Positions 20,992-33,264 of a stretch of 64,000 nt of DNA are shown here, one piece after another; positions within the stretch are counted from its first letter, which is position 1, and each line of letters begins with the position of its first letter. Under the pieces are notes generated by a model. That model was not told where the DNA came from. It was given only the letters and a program-made list of their open reading frames with translations, and did no database searches. This DNA comes from Thalassia testudinum. Lineage: Eukaryota; Streptophyta; Magnoliopsida; Alismatales; Hydrocharitaceae. Position numbers and translations under genes: made by a program. The stretch is taken from assembly GCA_037157565.1 (NCBI GenBank), contig JAZHRO010000055.1:40083001-40147000 (forward strand). The letters are read 5' to 3'.

Positions 20992-21552
20992 TGGTTTCAA
21001 AGCAATAATCCAAGATCGGGACTTAGAGTCCCACCAAAAACCTAACCTCCCTCACCCTCCACCAAAATCCCTCCTCCAAAGGACACCGCCGGCCCTTTCT
21101 CTCCCCTCCTCAACCCTGCAGCAACACCACTAAGGCCTAGCGACCCACTTAGTGGTGTCGCCTAGGACCCTAGCACCACCGCAAGGCCTGCTGGACCTCT
21201 TGCACCTCCTTCAGTGCCACCGATCAGAGCTACACCGCCTCCAGCACCACCTCTTGGCCTGAGGCTGCTGCTATTGCTGTGCCAACATCACCTGGAGGTA
21301 GCTTCTTCGTGTGGGTAGGGGCATGTGATCGCCCTCCTCGCTTTGGGGCCCCATCTGAGGGGGCACCAAAGGGAGAGGCAGTATCTACTGGGGTCATTTG
21401 TACCTTAGGGGGTAACTGCTATGCCTAACAAGTGGATTTCAGACTCTTTTATGATCTAAAATCACTCTTTCAAACCTTTGATTTCATGCTTCTTAGTTGA
21501 TCGGATGTTCTAGTTATGTTTTGTTGACTTTGGTGACTTGGGTAAAGGCAAG
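20992..21552 (+). other. Primer-binding site and leader of element F
   Basis: TGGTTTCAAAGC at 20992-21003, tRNA-iMet type, then a C-rich leader similar to that of element D. Confidence 0.7.
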
Positions 21553-23136
21553 ATGCCATGGTTGAGTTCTTCTGAGGTGACATCAAACTCCACAATTAAG
21601 ACATGGGCATCCAAAAATCCATTTTTTGGTCCCATAGTGAAGGTGGACGAGACTAACTACTTTCGGTGGTCACAGACCTTTGTCATGACGATGAGAGGTC
21701 ATGATAAGGAACACATCTTGCATCACCAAATCCTATGGCAAAGACAGGGAGGAATGCCTCATGGAACAAGGATAACGCCATGGTCAGTGCCTAGATCATG
21801 AATTGTGTTATTCCCAGAATAGGTGATGAGATCATGTATTATCAGATGACAAAGGAGATGTGGGATAGTCTGCGAAAGACGTATTCCTACGAAAAGAATT
21901 CAAGCTAAGTCTTTTAGACCTACCACAAGCTCATGCAATTACGTCGAGAGGGTCGTTGACTGGCACAGTACTATTCGGCCGTGAAAGGTTTACTAGAGAA
22001 GCATAATGCAAGCAAACCTATATGCACTTGTACTTCTCGGAGGGAGTACAGGAAGGAGATAGCTGCATTACTTTTCTTGTCTGGCCTTGGACCAGAGTTT
22101 ACTACTGTATGTTCACATATCCTCACCTTGTTAGAGCTTCCCTCTTCATCAAGAAGGCGAGAAAGGAGTGGTGGTACTTCTTGTGTATATGGACGACTTG
22201 ATTGTTACAAGGGATGATACAAGTGGCCATGCTGAACTCAAGCAATGTATTGCAGGCAATTTTATCATGAAGAACCTTGGGTCATTAAGGTACTTCCTTG
22301 GGATAGAAATTGATCACAACAAAAAAGACATTGTTCTATCTCAAAGGAGAAACGCCCTAGATGTTCTGCAAGAGAGGCATGCTGGGAGCCAAACCAGCAA
22401 ACATACATATGGATCCCAAATCTAGACTTTATGGTAAGGAGGCAAAGGTTGTTGACAGTAGACAGTACAAGTAGCTGGTTGGAAAGCTTCTTTATTTGAA
22501 CATCACTAAACCCGACATTTCCCTAGATATTGAGAAATTAAGTCAATTTATGGACAAGCTGATGAGGTAGTACTAGGATGCAGCCATAATGGTGCCGAGG
22601 TACTTAAAGGCACCTAGACAGGGTTTGTTCGACAAAGGGATCTCCATGAGTGTGGTGGGTACTCAAATGCAAATTATGCAAGATGCTTGACAAACAGGAA
22701 ATCCACCACAGGATTTTACACTTACGTTGCTAGGAATCTATCAATTTGGTGACATGGAAGAACAAAAAGCAAGTGATTATCGCCAGATCCAGTGCAAGGT
22801 ACAAACATAAAGCTATGGCCCACACGCCTACAAAGATGATGTGGGTGAGGTTGCTTCTAATGAACTTGCATATTTCCTGTGACACGTATATAGATGAGAT
22901 GTGATAATAGGGTTGTCATGTACATTGCTAACAACCCTACGTTCCAAGAGAGGACAAACCACATCAAGATCAATTGCCACTATATGCATGACTTAATCCA
23001 ACATAGATTCATTCACACCATTTCTATAACCTCAAAAGACCAGACGGCAGACATCTTTACTAAGCCATTACCACGTTCATCCTTTGATGTTTGTTATTCC
23101 AAGCTGAGCATGTTTGACCTCTATACTCTAGCTTGA
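21553..23136 (+). pseudogene. Fused gag-RT-RNase H remnant of element F
   Basis: Gag starts at the ATG at 21553 (MPWLSSSEVTSNST, then ETNYFRWSQTFVMTMRGHDK). It continues with frame breaks to LGPEFTTV and the TLLELPS segment at about 22140. Within a few bases the text becomes the RT segment FIKKARKGVVVLLVY, with the catalytic box as YMDD (22186-22197), then LGSLRYFLGIEIDHNK. RNase H pieces follow with several stops, ending with QTADIFTKPLPRSSFD (about 23040) and a TGA at 23134. The join falls at a shared CCTCTTC-like word, suggesting deletion by template switching or illegitimate recombination. Confidence 0.85.
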
Positions 23137-23143
23137 GGGGAAG
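23133..23143 (+). other. Polypurine tract of element F
   Basis: TTGAGGGGAAG before the 3' LTR. Confidence 0.8.
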
Positions 23144-23305
23144 TATTGTGCCCTTTCAAACTTTTACTTATTTGCTTATGTCATTAATTTTTGTACCTTC
23201 TACTATTTTATTATTTTCTTGTGGAGTTGTACTAAACTTTTCCCACTCCTATATATTAAGAGATAGGGTTAGAGAATACGGTAGCTTAGTTCATTTTCTC
23301 GTACC
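23144..23305 (+). repeat. 3' LTR of element F
   Basis: Starts TATTGTGCCC (first G changed to A) and aligns with 20830-20991 to about GTACC at 23305. Confidence 0.8.
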
Positions 23306-23368
23306 ATATTTGGCAACTTCTAATGGAGAAGACCATAACTAAAATACTTCAATTTACATGTTCTAGGG

Positions 23369-23488
23369 CCTATTTGTAAATGTTGAAATGGGTGGTTGCA
23401 TTCGTGTGGGTGTATGATGCATGAAGAACCTATTTGTAAGTATTGCGATGGGTTACTACCTGCGTGTGGATATATTCATGCTTGCTTG
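23369..23488. repeat. Two-copy 60-bp tandem repeat
   Basis: Units begin CCTATTTGTAA at 23369 and 23429, exactly 60 bp apart, and share a CGTGTGG block. They lie between element F and the SPARK gene exon, inside what would be the intron after that exon. Confidence 0.65.
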
Positions 23489-23547
23489 TAATTCATATCC
23501 GGTGCTTATATTACAAATAAACCCTAGAAGAGGCCTTTACTAAATAC

Positions 23548-24419
23548 CTTTATTCACATTGCAGTTCGAGATGCTTCTAAGTACTTTGTTTGCAGAAGAA
23601 GGCTCAAGTTTGCTAGCTAGCCATCGAAGAACAATGCCTCTACAATCATCGACAATTGATGAGTGTTCGGGCAAGATATATGCACTTTTTGGTCTTGGTA
23701 AGACACCACTTTTCATTGCAATACTTTGAGCAGCTTCAATTATTGCATTTTGGCATATCTGGCTGCAACATTCATTAACTGGATCCGCTTTCTTGCAGGC
23801 AGTAAGCACTCTGGATGTATCCACCATATTCTCAAATTCGCTAACATCACTAACAGGGCATGAGAATTCAGTGAGATTTAGTGCCTTAATAGAGCAAACT
23901 TCTTGAATTTTATTGTTGGCACCCTGACTTCCAAGAATTTGCTGAACATCCGATAGGCAATGATTAGCATGAGTTGCATCCAGAGCAAGCATCCCAGTAT
24001 CTTTACTGGATTGTCCAAGAAGAATAACAAGAGCGGCTTCCAACTGGGGACAACAAATAACATTGGCTAGGAAAGGAGCAAACGACGCCCAGCAATCAAC
24101 AGCAGTTGTGCTCATTAAATCCTCTACAGATGTGAAATTAAATGCACAGTGTCCTGCAATGCATAAGAAACCACAAGCTAAAACATGTTTTATTTAATAT
24201 AAGATAATATTGGCAAAAGTATTGTCTATCCTTATATAGGAAAACCTGATAGTTTTGGCAAACTGGTATTTGCAAAAGGTATAAGTTGTGTTGGTGCTAG
24301 AAAAGGCATGCTAGGTTGGGGAGCAGTAGTTGGAGAGAGAGTTGGAGCAAGACCATCCTCCTTTGTTCGAAAATGAGTTGCTGGAATACTCAATGAATTG
24401 CTATAGGATGTGTAGAGAC
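23548..24419 (-). CDS. At1g61900-like GPI-anchored SPARK-domain protein, two internal exons
   Basis: Minus strand. An exon at 24419-24246 and one at 24153-23548 are joined by a 92-bp GT-AG intron (24245-24154). The first is Pro/Thr/Ser-rich and ends FANTSLPKLSG. The second carries the Cys-rich SPARK region: CAFNFTSVEDLMSTTAVDCW, ASFAPFLANVICCPQ, DATHANHCLSD, ADPVNECCSQICQNA and VLRWLASKLEPSSANKVL. This arrangement is that of the plant family 'uncharacterized GPI-anchored protein At1g61900', extracellular proteins held at the plasma membrane. Both exons end phase 1 with G|GT donors. The next exon, expected to follow with a Cys-Pro pair, is not found to the left. No stop or frameshift interrupts the 259 visible residues, so the gene may be active. 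Function in the family is unknown to me. Confidence 0.82.
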
Positions 24420-27400
24420 CTGTTACAATACAAAAGAATTACATGAAACAATCAATAACAGAGTAAAAGTAGTCATCTTATTTCTTTTATATTTGCATTT
24501 TATATACAAAGAAAAGACATGAAAAGTGCTTTTCTTTTACTGACCAGTTCATACATTATGAATGAATTATAATCCTCACTTCTTTTTTAGTAGAATGTAA
24601 TATTTACTTTGATGCATCTCCCAAACAAACAAACATTATCATAAAAAAGAACTACAGTCCCTGCCATATTTTAGAACTTTCTTACAGAACTGTGCCACAA
24701 TATAATATTCACTCTACTGATTCCAAAGACGGTTGTCCATATTGCACATTGATTCTACTGAATTAAAGCTGATTGTGCACATTGTCCAGTAAGATCTTCT
24801 CAAATGTAGAGAAAATGAATGGATTTTTCTCTACGATCACAACAGGCTTAACTAAAATGAAAAACCTCAAGCTTAATTTGATCATTTCATAAAAAGAATA
24901 CCTTTTGTGCAAATGTAGTGATGCAATTTATTATTATCAAGGTTGCAGAAACCTGTATACTCAACCAATTAATAAACCAAGTATGCAGTGTCATGACCTC
25001 AACAAACCAAATATCTAATCTTGGTTAATACTCTGATGTCCAAAGTAATTGGTCAATTTACTTATCCCATCAGCATGGAAATTGCAAGAAATGTCTTTCG
25101 GTTTTTTTATTGTGATATATCCCCTTTTCTATGACTTGTGAAATGTATGAGTATTGCATACTCTAGTGCACCTTATCGTTTTAGCAATGTAATTACTAAT
25201 ACATTCATGCTAATTGAATGGCATCATATTTGAATATTAATAAACCCCTTTGGTCCCCTTCATAAGCATAAACTCCTCAATCACTAGCATCCCTGACTAA
25301 ATTCAAGGGTTTTTTTTTTGCAACAGATGTCACTAGTTTTGCACCAGAACATCAAGGATCATTGTCAAGATTGCTTTCATCTGACAAATTGGACCACAAA
25401 AAATTAATACAGTATTGTGCCTCCAAATTAATATTTTCATGGAAATCAGCTGTTTGCTGACTGGTTTAATGGTGGGAAGCATGACAAAACATGCAGTTTC
25501 ACTTCTAATCCTCAACCAAAATGGCAGTATAAAGAAGCAACTAGTGGCACTTACCTAGTTTTAAGTGATTGTAGCAAACAGTTCATTACATTATCAAATA
25601 AATACTGCATTCACAACTATTGTGAAAATGGAACAACTTAAGAAGATAGGTTTTCTTATGAAAAGAAATAAAATAAAACAAAATAAAATAAAAAGATAGG
25701 TTAGTTTGCAAAAGTAGAGAAACTAAAAGATTTGCCTACAGCCAGTCCCACCGCATGAATATTTGTTAGAGAGAGAAAGCAAATCCTCTCTTCCCACTCC
25801 TTTCCTCACCCCTGGGGAGTTATTGATGCAAAGCAGGGTTTTTGGGAAAACAACCGAAAGTGTCGAAACTTCCAGCTTCCTGCTACTTCAAGGGAGAGTG
25901 CATCTTGATTATATAGGAGAAGGGAGCAAAAAGGGAATCTGCACAAGGGCAACAAGCTCCTGTCCATTTTTGAGCAAGAACTGACAACTTCGCCTTACCC
26001 TGGCCATGATATAGACTCCAAGCTCTTAGAGCAGAGCACAAGGTGTTTCTTTCAATGTCATGATGCAATGGAAGCTAGAAGCATGACTAGGGTCCTCATG
26101 GTCCACGATCAGGACTAATATACAAGGAAGAGAGAAGTAACCACGAGAGTTTTTGGTAGTATCAGTGAATCAAATGGAAGTGGCAAGGGAATGTGAGACA
26201 AAGGGCTCATAGTATCTCTATAAATCTAACAAAAGCAAAAGACCCCAACATACCAGATTAATTTGTGGCTGATGAATGACCTAACTTTGGCCTTGTAGGG
26301 AACCAACAAATGGGTGCAAGCAGGGAATTCTATCCTAAGCAATGGCAGGGGTCCCCAACAAAGAGAACAGTAAGGAGGAAAGCCATGAAGCTCCCCAAGT
26401 GGGTGGCAGGAGTAGTGAGCAAGTGCTTAATAGGCCACCAAGTAGGGAGTTGGGGAACAAGCTAAGCAAGTACGAGATACTAGCCTTGCTCCATTTGGGA
26501 ATCGAGGTCCCCATAATCTCAGTGTGACCCTTTCACTCAAGCCCATACATTATGCAAGTTCCTAAGCCTTAAACACTAGGGAAAGGACTCAGACCTCTAA
26601 TCTTGCGTGGTTACTTAAACCAAGCCAAGACATGCACATATCGAGGGTGAGTTTATCTATGGAGACGAGCATCACTTCACTCATCTAGAGCAGAACTAGA
26701 TTATATTCTCATCTACAGCATCGATATCAGTATTCAAGAAAAAAGCTCTCTCTAGACTCCTCTAGCAGCCTTACCAAAGCATGCCACCTCCTATCTTCAC
26801 CCCTTGCCTCTCATCCCTACCCTCGTAGGTAAATGAAGGTACAAGCTCACTTTGCATCTCAGAAACTCCTTAGAGTAAGTTACAGGAAGCTACGAGTCAA
26901 GTCCTTTTCCTAGTGGCTTGGTTGGTTGGCACTCCTATAAGCTCATTTTCATACAAGTTCTATGAGTACCAAGTCCAGCATCCACCAAGAACATTTTTTC
27001 CTTTGACATAAGCATAAAATAGAAGATCAAAAGGCCAAACCATTATAGGATAGAAACTTATTGGGCAAACCTAAGCTAGCATGGGCCAAAGAGAGCGTTC
27101 AAGGCATCTCTTTTGTTTAGAGCATTAATTCCCCTTTAGCTAGGTTCACTCTATTTCTAAATTGACTATCCTTCAAGAGACCAATTCAGCTTTACACCAG
27201 CTGTACACCAACACAAGAATAGGAAGGGTGCATGTCTTCCCTCGCAAGCTCTGGATCCATCCTATTCAATTAAAGAGAATAAGGATGCGCACGTGCGAAT
27301 TGAATGTGGAAGTAACCTATCAGCGATAATCTATACAAAGTCGTCATGATCCATCTTTTTCTTGGTGAACAACATTGTACCATAATGAAATATCCCAGCC

Positions 27401-27683
27401 CAATAAAGCCCCTATCAAGGGGTAGCACAACCCAATTGTTTGTTAGCCGGCTCCTAACTATTGTATTGAGATATTGATGGCATGTCAAGGTAAAGTGCCC
27501 ATTCCCTCCTATCCATGCTCCTTCTGGAGGACCAATTCACTCTGGAGGTGTTCCCAATTGACAATGTCAATATTCAGAAGAGGTCACTGCACAGTGAATA
27601 CTCAGTATACAAAGTATGCAATTTTTAATTTCAAATCAATATAAAAAGCTTTTTAATAATTATTTTATATCATTAAGTATAAT
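24420..27683. other. Non-coding stretch, probably first intron of the SPARK gene
   Basis: AT-rich DNA with no transposon ends and no supported exon. I looked on the minus strand for a signal-peptide exon; the candidates near 25550 and 25750 have in-frame stops. The stretch 26100-27500 has mixed composition and no gene I can support. Confidence 0.45.
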
Positions 27684-27822
27684 TGTTGAGTTATATGTTT
27701 AGTGGTGTTATTTACTATTTTTATATTGCATGGGTATGTACTTGTAATTTATCCTTTATACCTCTCTATATAAAGGCACCTAGGATTTCTAATAGAAAAC
27801 TGTTCTCTCTTTTGACCCAACA
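27684..27822 (+). repeat. 5' LTR of element G
   Basis: Starts TGTTGAGTTATATG, has CTCTCTATATAAAGGCACC, ends GACCCAACA, directly before the primer site. Confidence 0.9.
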
Positions 27823-28309
27823 TGGTATCAGAGCAGCAATCCTAAATCGGGACTCTAGTATCCCACCCAAAACTAACCTTCTCTGGCCTCCACCCAAACC
27901 CTAAGGACCCGCTGGCCCCTCCTTGCCACTGCCAGTCCCCTCAGATCAGTAGCAGGGCTCAGCACTGCCGGTCAGGAGGGTCGACAGTTGCTGCAGGTCG
28001 TTGCAACGGTCCCTTTAGGCCCACGCCGCCACCCTCACCTCTGCGGTGGGCCTGAGCAATCGCTGCCTCGCCTCCTCTTCTGTTGTGTATCTTGCGAACC
28101 TCGTAAGGCGTAGCCACTAGGAGACGCCCCATCTACTTTCTTCTCTAACCGAGAAGAGGTCAGGGAAAAGAAACAACCCCTTTGGGGTCTTATTTAGCCC
28201 CAAAGGTGGTTATTATGGTCTGAATGTGTCTTTGTTCTCATATCTAACGGTTTCAGACTTGCATATGGTCTGCTTTTTTGCTACAAAACCTTCTTTTGGT
28301 GTTTCCCAC
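27823..28309 (+). other. Primer-binding site and leader of element G
   Basis: TGGTATCAGAGC (27823-27834) is a perfect match to the plant copia tRNA-iMet site. The leader is C-rich to about 28100 and then ordinary. Confidence 0.85.
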
Positions 28310-29200
28310 ATGTCAGGTGATATGAAAGACAAGAAGAGTTCCCCGAGCGACTCAGGTGAGAAGATATCTATCCCAAGCGCATCTTCTTTCATGCAAGGAA
28401 CCTCTATCAAGTTGAATAGGACCAATTTTCTCCTATAGTCTAATTCATTTTCCCGATTCGTGAGATCTCATTGGAAGTACATTTTGACACAAGATAAACC
28501 GACAATAAAATCCGCTAACTGAGAGGCGGATAATGATTGGGTGGCCACATGTATGTTTAACAGCATGAAGGAGCCCATAGCAAAGCAGATGATGTCATAT
28601 GTGTCTGCTAAGAAGATGTAGAAGGTTCTCCACGAGATAACTCTCATAAGAGCAACATCAGTCGTCTCTATAGGGTGATTGAAGAGCTACATTCTTTTCA
28701 AAAAGGGACTATGTCTCATGCTGAGTACCATGGCTCTATGAAGAACCACTAGGATGACCAGGATACTTATCAGTCAATCTCCACAAATGTCACTATCATT
28801 GCTGAGCAACTTGAAGCCTTTCGCTCTGTTCAGTTGCCTAGAGGTCTTGGTCCTGAATATAAGTCTATTAAGGATCAACTTATGACCCTAGAGGAGATTC
28901 CTGCGCCTGCCCAGATTTATACTCGCCTGTCTAGACTTGAGATATCTGACCCTATCCCACCTTTTGATTCATCTGCCATGGCAGGTGTTGGCCGTGGTCA
29001 GGGGAGCACAAGAAGCAAGGAGAGAGGACGTAAGGCGAGCGCTAGAGGTCGTGGCCAAGGACGTGGCTTGTTTTGTGACCATTGTTACAAGATGAATCAC
29101 ACAGTTGACAGGTGTTGGATAAAGCACGGATTTCCTCAAAGGCATCAGGCCAACCAACTTACCTATGATGGAGATGGGAGTCAGCATTATTAGGAGGAAG
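28310..29200 (+). pseudogene. Copia gag pseudogene of element G
   Basis: ATG at 28310 opens MSGDMKDKKSSPSDSGEK, then a stretch with TAG and TGA stops where KLNRTNFLL-type text leads into RSHWKYILTQ. The C-terminal half is open from 28834: LGPEYKSIKDQLMTLEE, SRLEISDPIPP, a Gly/Arg-rich region and the zinc knuckle CDHCYKMNHTVDRC at 29074-29115, then WIKHGFPQ. In-frame stops follow at about 29190-29220. Confidence 0.85.
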
Positions 29201-29249
29201 AGTAAGTCAGTCCTTAGATCACTAATTCCAAGGAGGAATATGACAGATT

Positions 29250-31504
29250 TGTGTCTTCCCAAGCCTCTTCTATTGCTAGTGCCTCTGTGGCTCAGATGAC
29301 AGGTGCTGCTACTAATGCCAGAAATGTTTGTACTCCATCTTGGCTTGCTGACTCAAGTGCATCCTCCCACATCACAGGAGATGTTACACTTTTTTCGTCT
29401 CTTAGACCATTGACTACTCCTATGCATGTTAGAGTAGCTGATGGTGCCTTGTCTCCTGTGACAGGATTGGGTGACATCTCTCTGACTACTACTTTGCCAC
29501 TTTCTGATGTAATGCATACACACAAATTTGCTTTAAATTTAATGTCTATCAGTCAAATCACCAAGGTATTAAATTGCATAGCAATGTTTTATGATCATTT
29601 TTTCTTCTTACCTTTACTACCTAAACCTTCCACCAGAGCATCATACCATGGCTGCCGCTTTTGCCACTTCTGCTTTACAATAACATCTCAGACTGGGACT
29701 TCCCAGTGTTTCTATTCTATGTCGTCAATTTCTCGACATACAGTTTCCAGATTCCTTTTCTTGAGATGCCTGTCAACTTGGCAAGCATCTTAGAGTTTCC
29801 TTTCCAAGTAGTAATAATAGAACTGAATCTATTTTTTCGTTATTCACACTGATTTATGGGGCCCATGTCAAGTCAGGAATCTTAGGGATTTTTGGAAGTT
29901 TTTTGTTCTGGTGGATGACTATACCCTTGTCTATTAGCTGTTTATGATGAAGGAAAAGTCCGTAACTCTTGCATTGATCAAAAATTTTGTAAATGAAATA
30001 AAGGCTCGATTTTCTACTACTATTCTCATGTTTTGGATTGATAATGCACTTGAATTTGTGAATTCTACTTTGACTTAGTTTTTTCAGTCTCTTGATATTA
30101 TAAATCAGACTTCTTGTGTTCATACATCCCAACAGAATAAGATAACTGAATGCAAACTAAGACACCTTAATGTTGCCCGTACTATAATGTTTCGTATGCA
30201 TGTTCCTGCCACCTTCTGGGCAAATGTTGTTCTTACAACTTCTTTTTTTATTAATTAGGTATCACCTTCTATTCTTAATGGGAAAACCCCTTATTCTGTT
30301 TTGTTTCCTGATCAAAAGCTTTTTTCTCTTACTCCAAAAGTATTTGAATGTGTTTGCTTTGTTCATTTATTCAAGGTAGACAAGCTTACTCCTATATCGG
30401 ATAAATGCATTTTTGTGGGTTATTCTAAAACCCAAAAAGGGTATGATGTTTTGATCCTCTTTCACATCGATTTTATGTTAGTAATGATATAACCTTTTTT
30501 TAGGACATGCCATATTACTATGCTAGAAGGAAGTCTTCCAGTGTTTCCTAGGATGTTCCATTGCCTATGCCTACTATTGCGCCTCCAGGTCCCTCTGAGC
30601 CACCTCCACCTCAGGATGTCCCTCCTATTACCTATCCTAGACATCCTGAGGTGCCAAATATAAATACCTTCCCTCAACACTTTCAGTACAAACCTTCATC
30701 CACTACTGTACCAACAGAGGAACCACTTTCTACTATTCCTGCTCAATCCTCTGCTGATACTGTTGATTCAAACGGAGGTCCAAACATTGCACCACCAGAG
30801 GTACCTGATGTTGATCTTCCTATTGCTCAGAGGAAGCCACAACAAACTTGTGTTAAGTATTCTATTTCCAATTATATGTCACTTGATCGTTTACCTACAG
30901 GAAGACTTCTATTTGCAATTGACAGTAAAAATATTCCCATGAACCATATTAAGGCTTCTCAGGACCCATCCTGGACCTTAGCCATGGAGGAGGAGATGGC
31001 TACTCTTCAATCCAAAGGTACCTGGGAACTTGTTGACCTCCCCCTAGTGCTAATGTTATGAGGTGTAGGTGGGTATTCACCCTCAAATGCCGCCCAGATG
31101 GTAGAGTGGAGAGATTCAAAGCAAGGTTGGTTGCCAAAAGTTATACACAAACCTTTGGAGTTGATTATTTTAAGACATCCTCACCAGTGGCCAGACTCAA
31201 TTCTGTGTGGATTCTTCTTTCTCTAGCAGTCAAAAGCGACTGGACAATATCTCAGCTAGACATTAAAAATGCATTTCTCTATGGTGATTTAGATGAAGTC
31301 TACATGCAACATCCCCCTCGTTTTGTTACTGAAGGAAAGTGTCAAAAGGTTTGCAGGTTGAAGAAGGTCATTTATGATCTTAAGCAAAATCCTAAGGCCT
31401 AGTTTGAGAGATTTAGTAAAGCTACGCAAGAATTTGGCTTTACAAGATATACTACTAACCATTCTATTTTTACTATGCATAGAACCACTAAATCTGTTAT
31501 TCTC
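29250..31504 (+). pseudogene. Copia pol pseudogene of element G, first part
   Basis: Protease is at about 29340 as WLADSSASSHITGD, with Gly of the usual DSGA changed to Ser. A conserved FALNLMSISQITKVLN follows, then the integrase zinc region is lost. The integrase core begins with VLVDDYTLVY at about 29910, the second-Asp segment IDNALEFVN at about 30041, and the Glu segment QQNKITECKLRHLNVA at about 30130 (Arg-Lys changed). The C-terminus and Pro-rich link follow to about 30800 (open from 30561). RT starts at about 30955 (DPSWTLAMEEEM), has LVAKSYTQTFGVDYF, QLDIKNAFLYGDLDE and VIYDLKQNPKA, and is cut at 31504 where element E entered. Confidence 0.88.
31500..31504 (+). repeat. Left target duplication of element E
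   Basis: TTCTC, repeated exactly at 36670-36674. Confidence 0.9.
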
Positions 31505-31665
31505 TGTTGGCATAGCACTATAATTATCATGTCCTTTATGTTTTTGGACTATTTTATTATTTGCTTTTCCCTCCTTAACTTATGATGTAATTTATCCAAA
31601 ACCCCTCTCTATATAAAGAGGTGTAGGGCTTTCTTGAGGAATAAGATTATTTATTTTTTCTGACT
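31505..31665 (+). repeat. 5' LTR of element E
   Basis: Starts TGTTGGCATAGCAC, has CTCTATATAAAGAGGTG, ends TTCTGACT touching the primer site. Confidence 0.92.
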
Positions 31666-32251
31666 TGATATCAGAGCGGTGATCCTAGATCGTCACTCCA
31701 GTATCCTACCCATACTAACCTCCGAAACCTGTCCACCCTAACCCTAACCCTAGATCTCCCCGCCGACCCTCCTCCCTGCCCAAGGCTATTGCTGCCCATC
31801 TAGCAGGGTCGCCGACCTCCTCCCAGCAGGGCGTCGCTCTTACCAAGCCACCGCCGACCTCCAGTATGAAGCAACACCACCCCAACAGGACCTTCGCATG
31901 CCCAGTAGGGGGTTGCACCTCCTACGCCGCCCAGCAGGGGGGTTTCTCCTTCTGTCATCGTTGTTGCTGCCATCCGATGCGACTATGAGTGGTGGTTGCC
32001 GGTGGCTGGTAGATCTTGCTAGCAAGGAGCAATAGCACCCCTTAGGAGAGCTGTTAGGGTCTTTCCCATACACTAACAAGCACTAAGTCTTGATCTAAGG
32101 GGTGCTTGTGACTCTTGAGATATTATTTAGGATCACCAAATCTTATATTTCATGATCAAGAGATCACGGTGTCTCTGATTTTAGAGTTTTCCAAATCTGA
32201 ATACTAGTTTCAGTTCACGTTCGTGGCATTTTGTGATAGTCCTAAGGCACG
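31666..32251 (+). other. Primer-binding site and leader of element E
   Basis: TGATATCAGAGC (31666-31677), one change from the tRNA-iMet site. The leader to about 32060 is C-rich with CAGCAGGG/CGCCGACC blocks related to the leader repeats of element C. The open frames on the minus strand here are compositional. Confidence 0.8.
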
Positions 32252-33100
32252 ATGGCCTCTTCAAGCTCTTCGAAGGTGGCATCAGTTACCGCTACAGACA
32301 TTAGGAGTTACAAAACTCCCTTCTTTGTTCCTATCGCCAAGTTGAATGTGACCAACTATGCCAGATGGTCTTAGATGTTCCTCATGATTATAGGACATGA
32401 TAAGAAACACATCTTCATGGAGTTGGAGCCACAAGACAAGATAGGGAAAAATGCCACGTGAAAGAAAGACAATGCAATGATCCATGCTTGGATCATGAAT
32501 TCTGTGGAGTCTCAGATTGGAAATGGGATCATGTATCACAGGACGGCCTAGGAGATAAGAGATTCTCTGTGTGACACGTATTCTCACGAGAAGAATTCCA
32601 GCAAAGTATTTGAAATCCACCATGCCAATGGTGGTCTAAAGCAAGAGGGCCAATCACGGTCTCAGTACTATGCTACTTTGAAGGGACTCCTAGAAAAGTA
32701 TAATGTCTATCGTCCAATCTACATGTGCTACTCAGAGGGCGCATAGGAAGGAGTATGCAATCCTTCAGTTTTTGGATGGACTTGGACCATATTATAAGGC
32801 TGCTAGGTCCCAAATCCTAACTCTTGCTGAGCTTTCATCTCTTAAGAAAGCATATAGTCAGGTGAGCAGAGTGGTTGTTAAACCATCCTTATCAGATGTT
32901 GGACAAACTTCTGCCTTAGTGGCAACTGGAGGACGTGGTGGACATGGATCTCCATCTACCAGGGGAGAGGACGTGTTGGTCGAGGCATGATTGGCAAGCC
33001 CCGCACCATATGCTCACACTGTGGCAAGGTTGGCCACTTGGAGGCCTTTTGTTGGTCAAAGCATGGTAGACATCCTATGGCCAACCAAGCTCTCTTTTAA
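32252..33100 (+). pseudogene. Copia gag pseudogene of element E
   Basis: ATG at 32252 gives MASSSSSKVASVTATDIR, SYKTPFFVPIAKLN, then stops in place of Gln/Trp (about 32371 and 32459). It continues as AWIMNSVESQIGNGIMY, YSHEKNSSKVFEIHHANG, YATLKGLLEKYN, a shift near 32720, then FLDGLGPYYKAARSQILTL. The zinc knuckle CSHCGKVGHLEAFC is complete at 33011-33052 and is followed by WSKHGR, with the Trp that element C has lost. Confidence 0.88.
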
Positions 33101-33264
33101 GGAGACGAGCAACATGGTGTTACGTACTAACTATAATGCTGTTGTCCAGTATCTCACCTAGTTGACCCAGGAGACTGCTGCAATTACTGATACTGCTGCA
33201 TTAGCCTCCTCGGGTACAGCTTCTGCTTCTGTCTCTAGTAGTGGTATTTCTGATAACACATTGT

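Larger units (their letters stand above)
20830..23305 (+). mobile_element. Copia retrotransposon F with gag joined to RT by deletion
   Basis: Two LTRs of the D family (20830-20991 and 23144-23305) enclose a primer site, leader, the first two thirds of gag, and then directly the last half of RT plus RNase H. The gag zinc knuckle, protease, integrase and the first half of RT are missing, so the internal region is about 2.1 kb. Flanking 5-mers (GAATT and ATATT) agree only in part. Confidence 0.85.

Noticed and set aside
25333..25984. Open frames that might be the SPARK signal-peptide exon
   Set aside because: No usable ATG with donor in phase 1; in-frame stops precede the GTAAGT at about 25550.
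31715..32079. Minus-strand open frames in the leader of element E
   Set aside because: C-rich leader on the other strand; no motif, antisense to the element.
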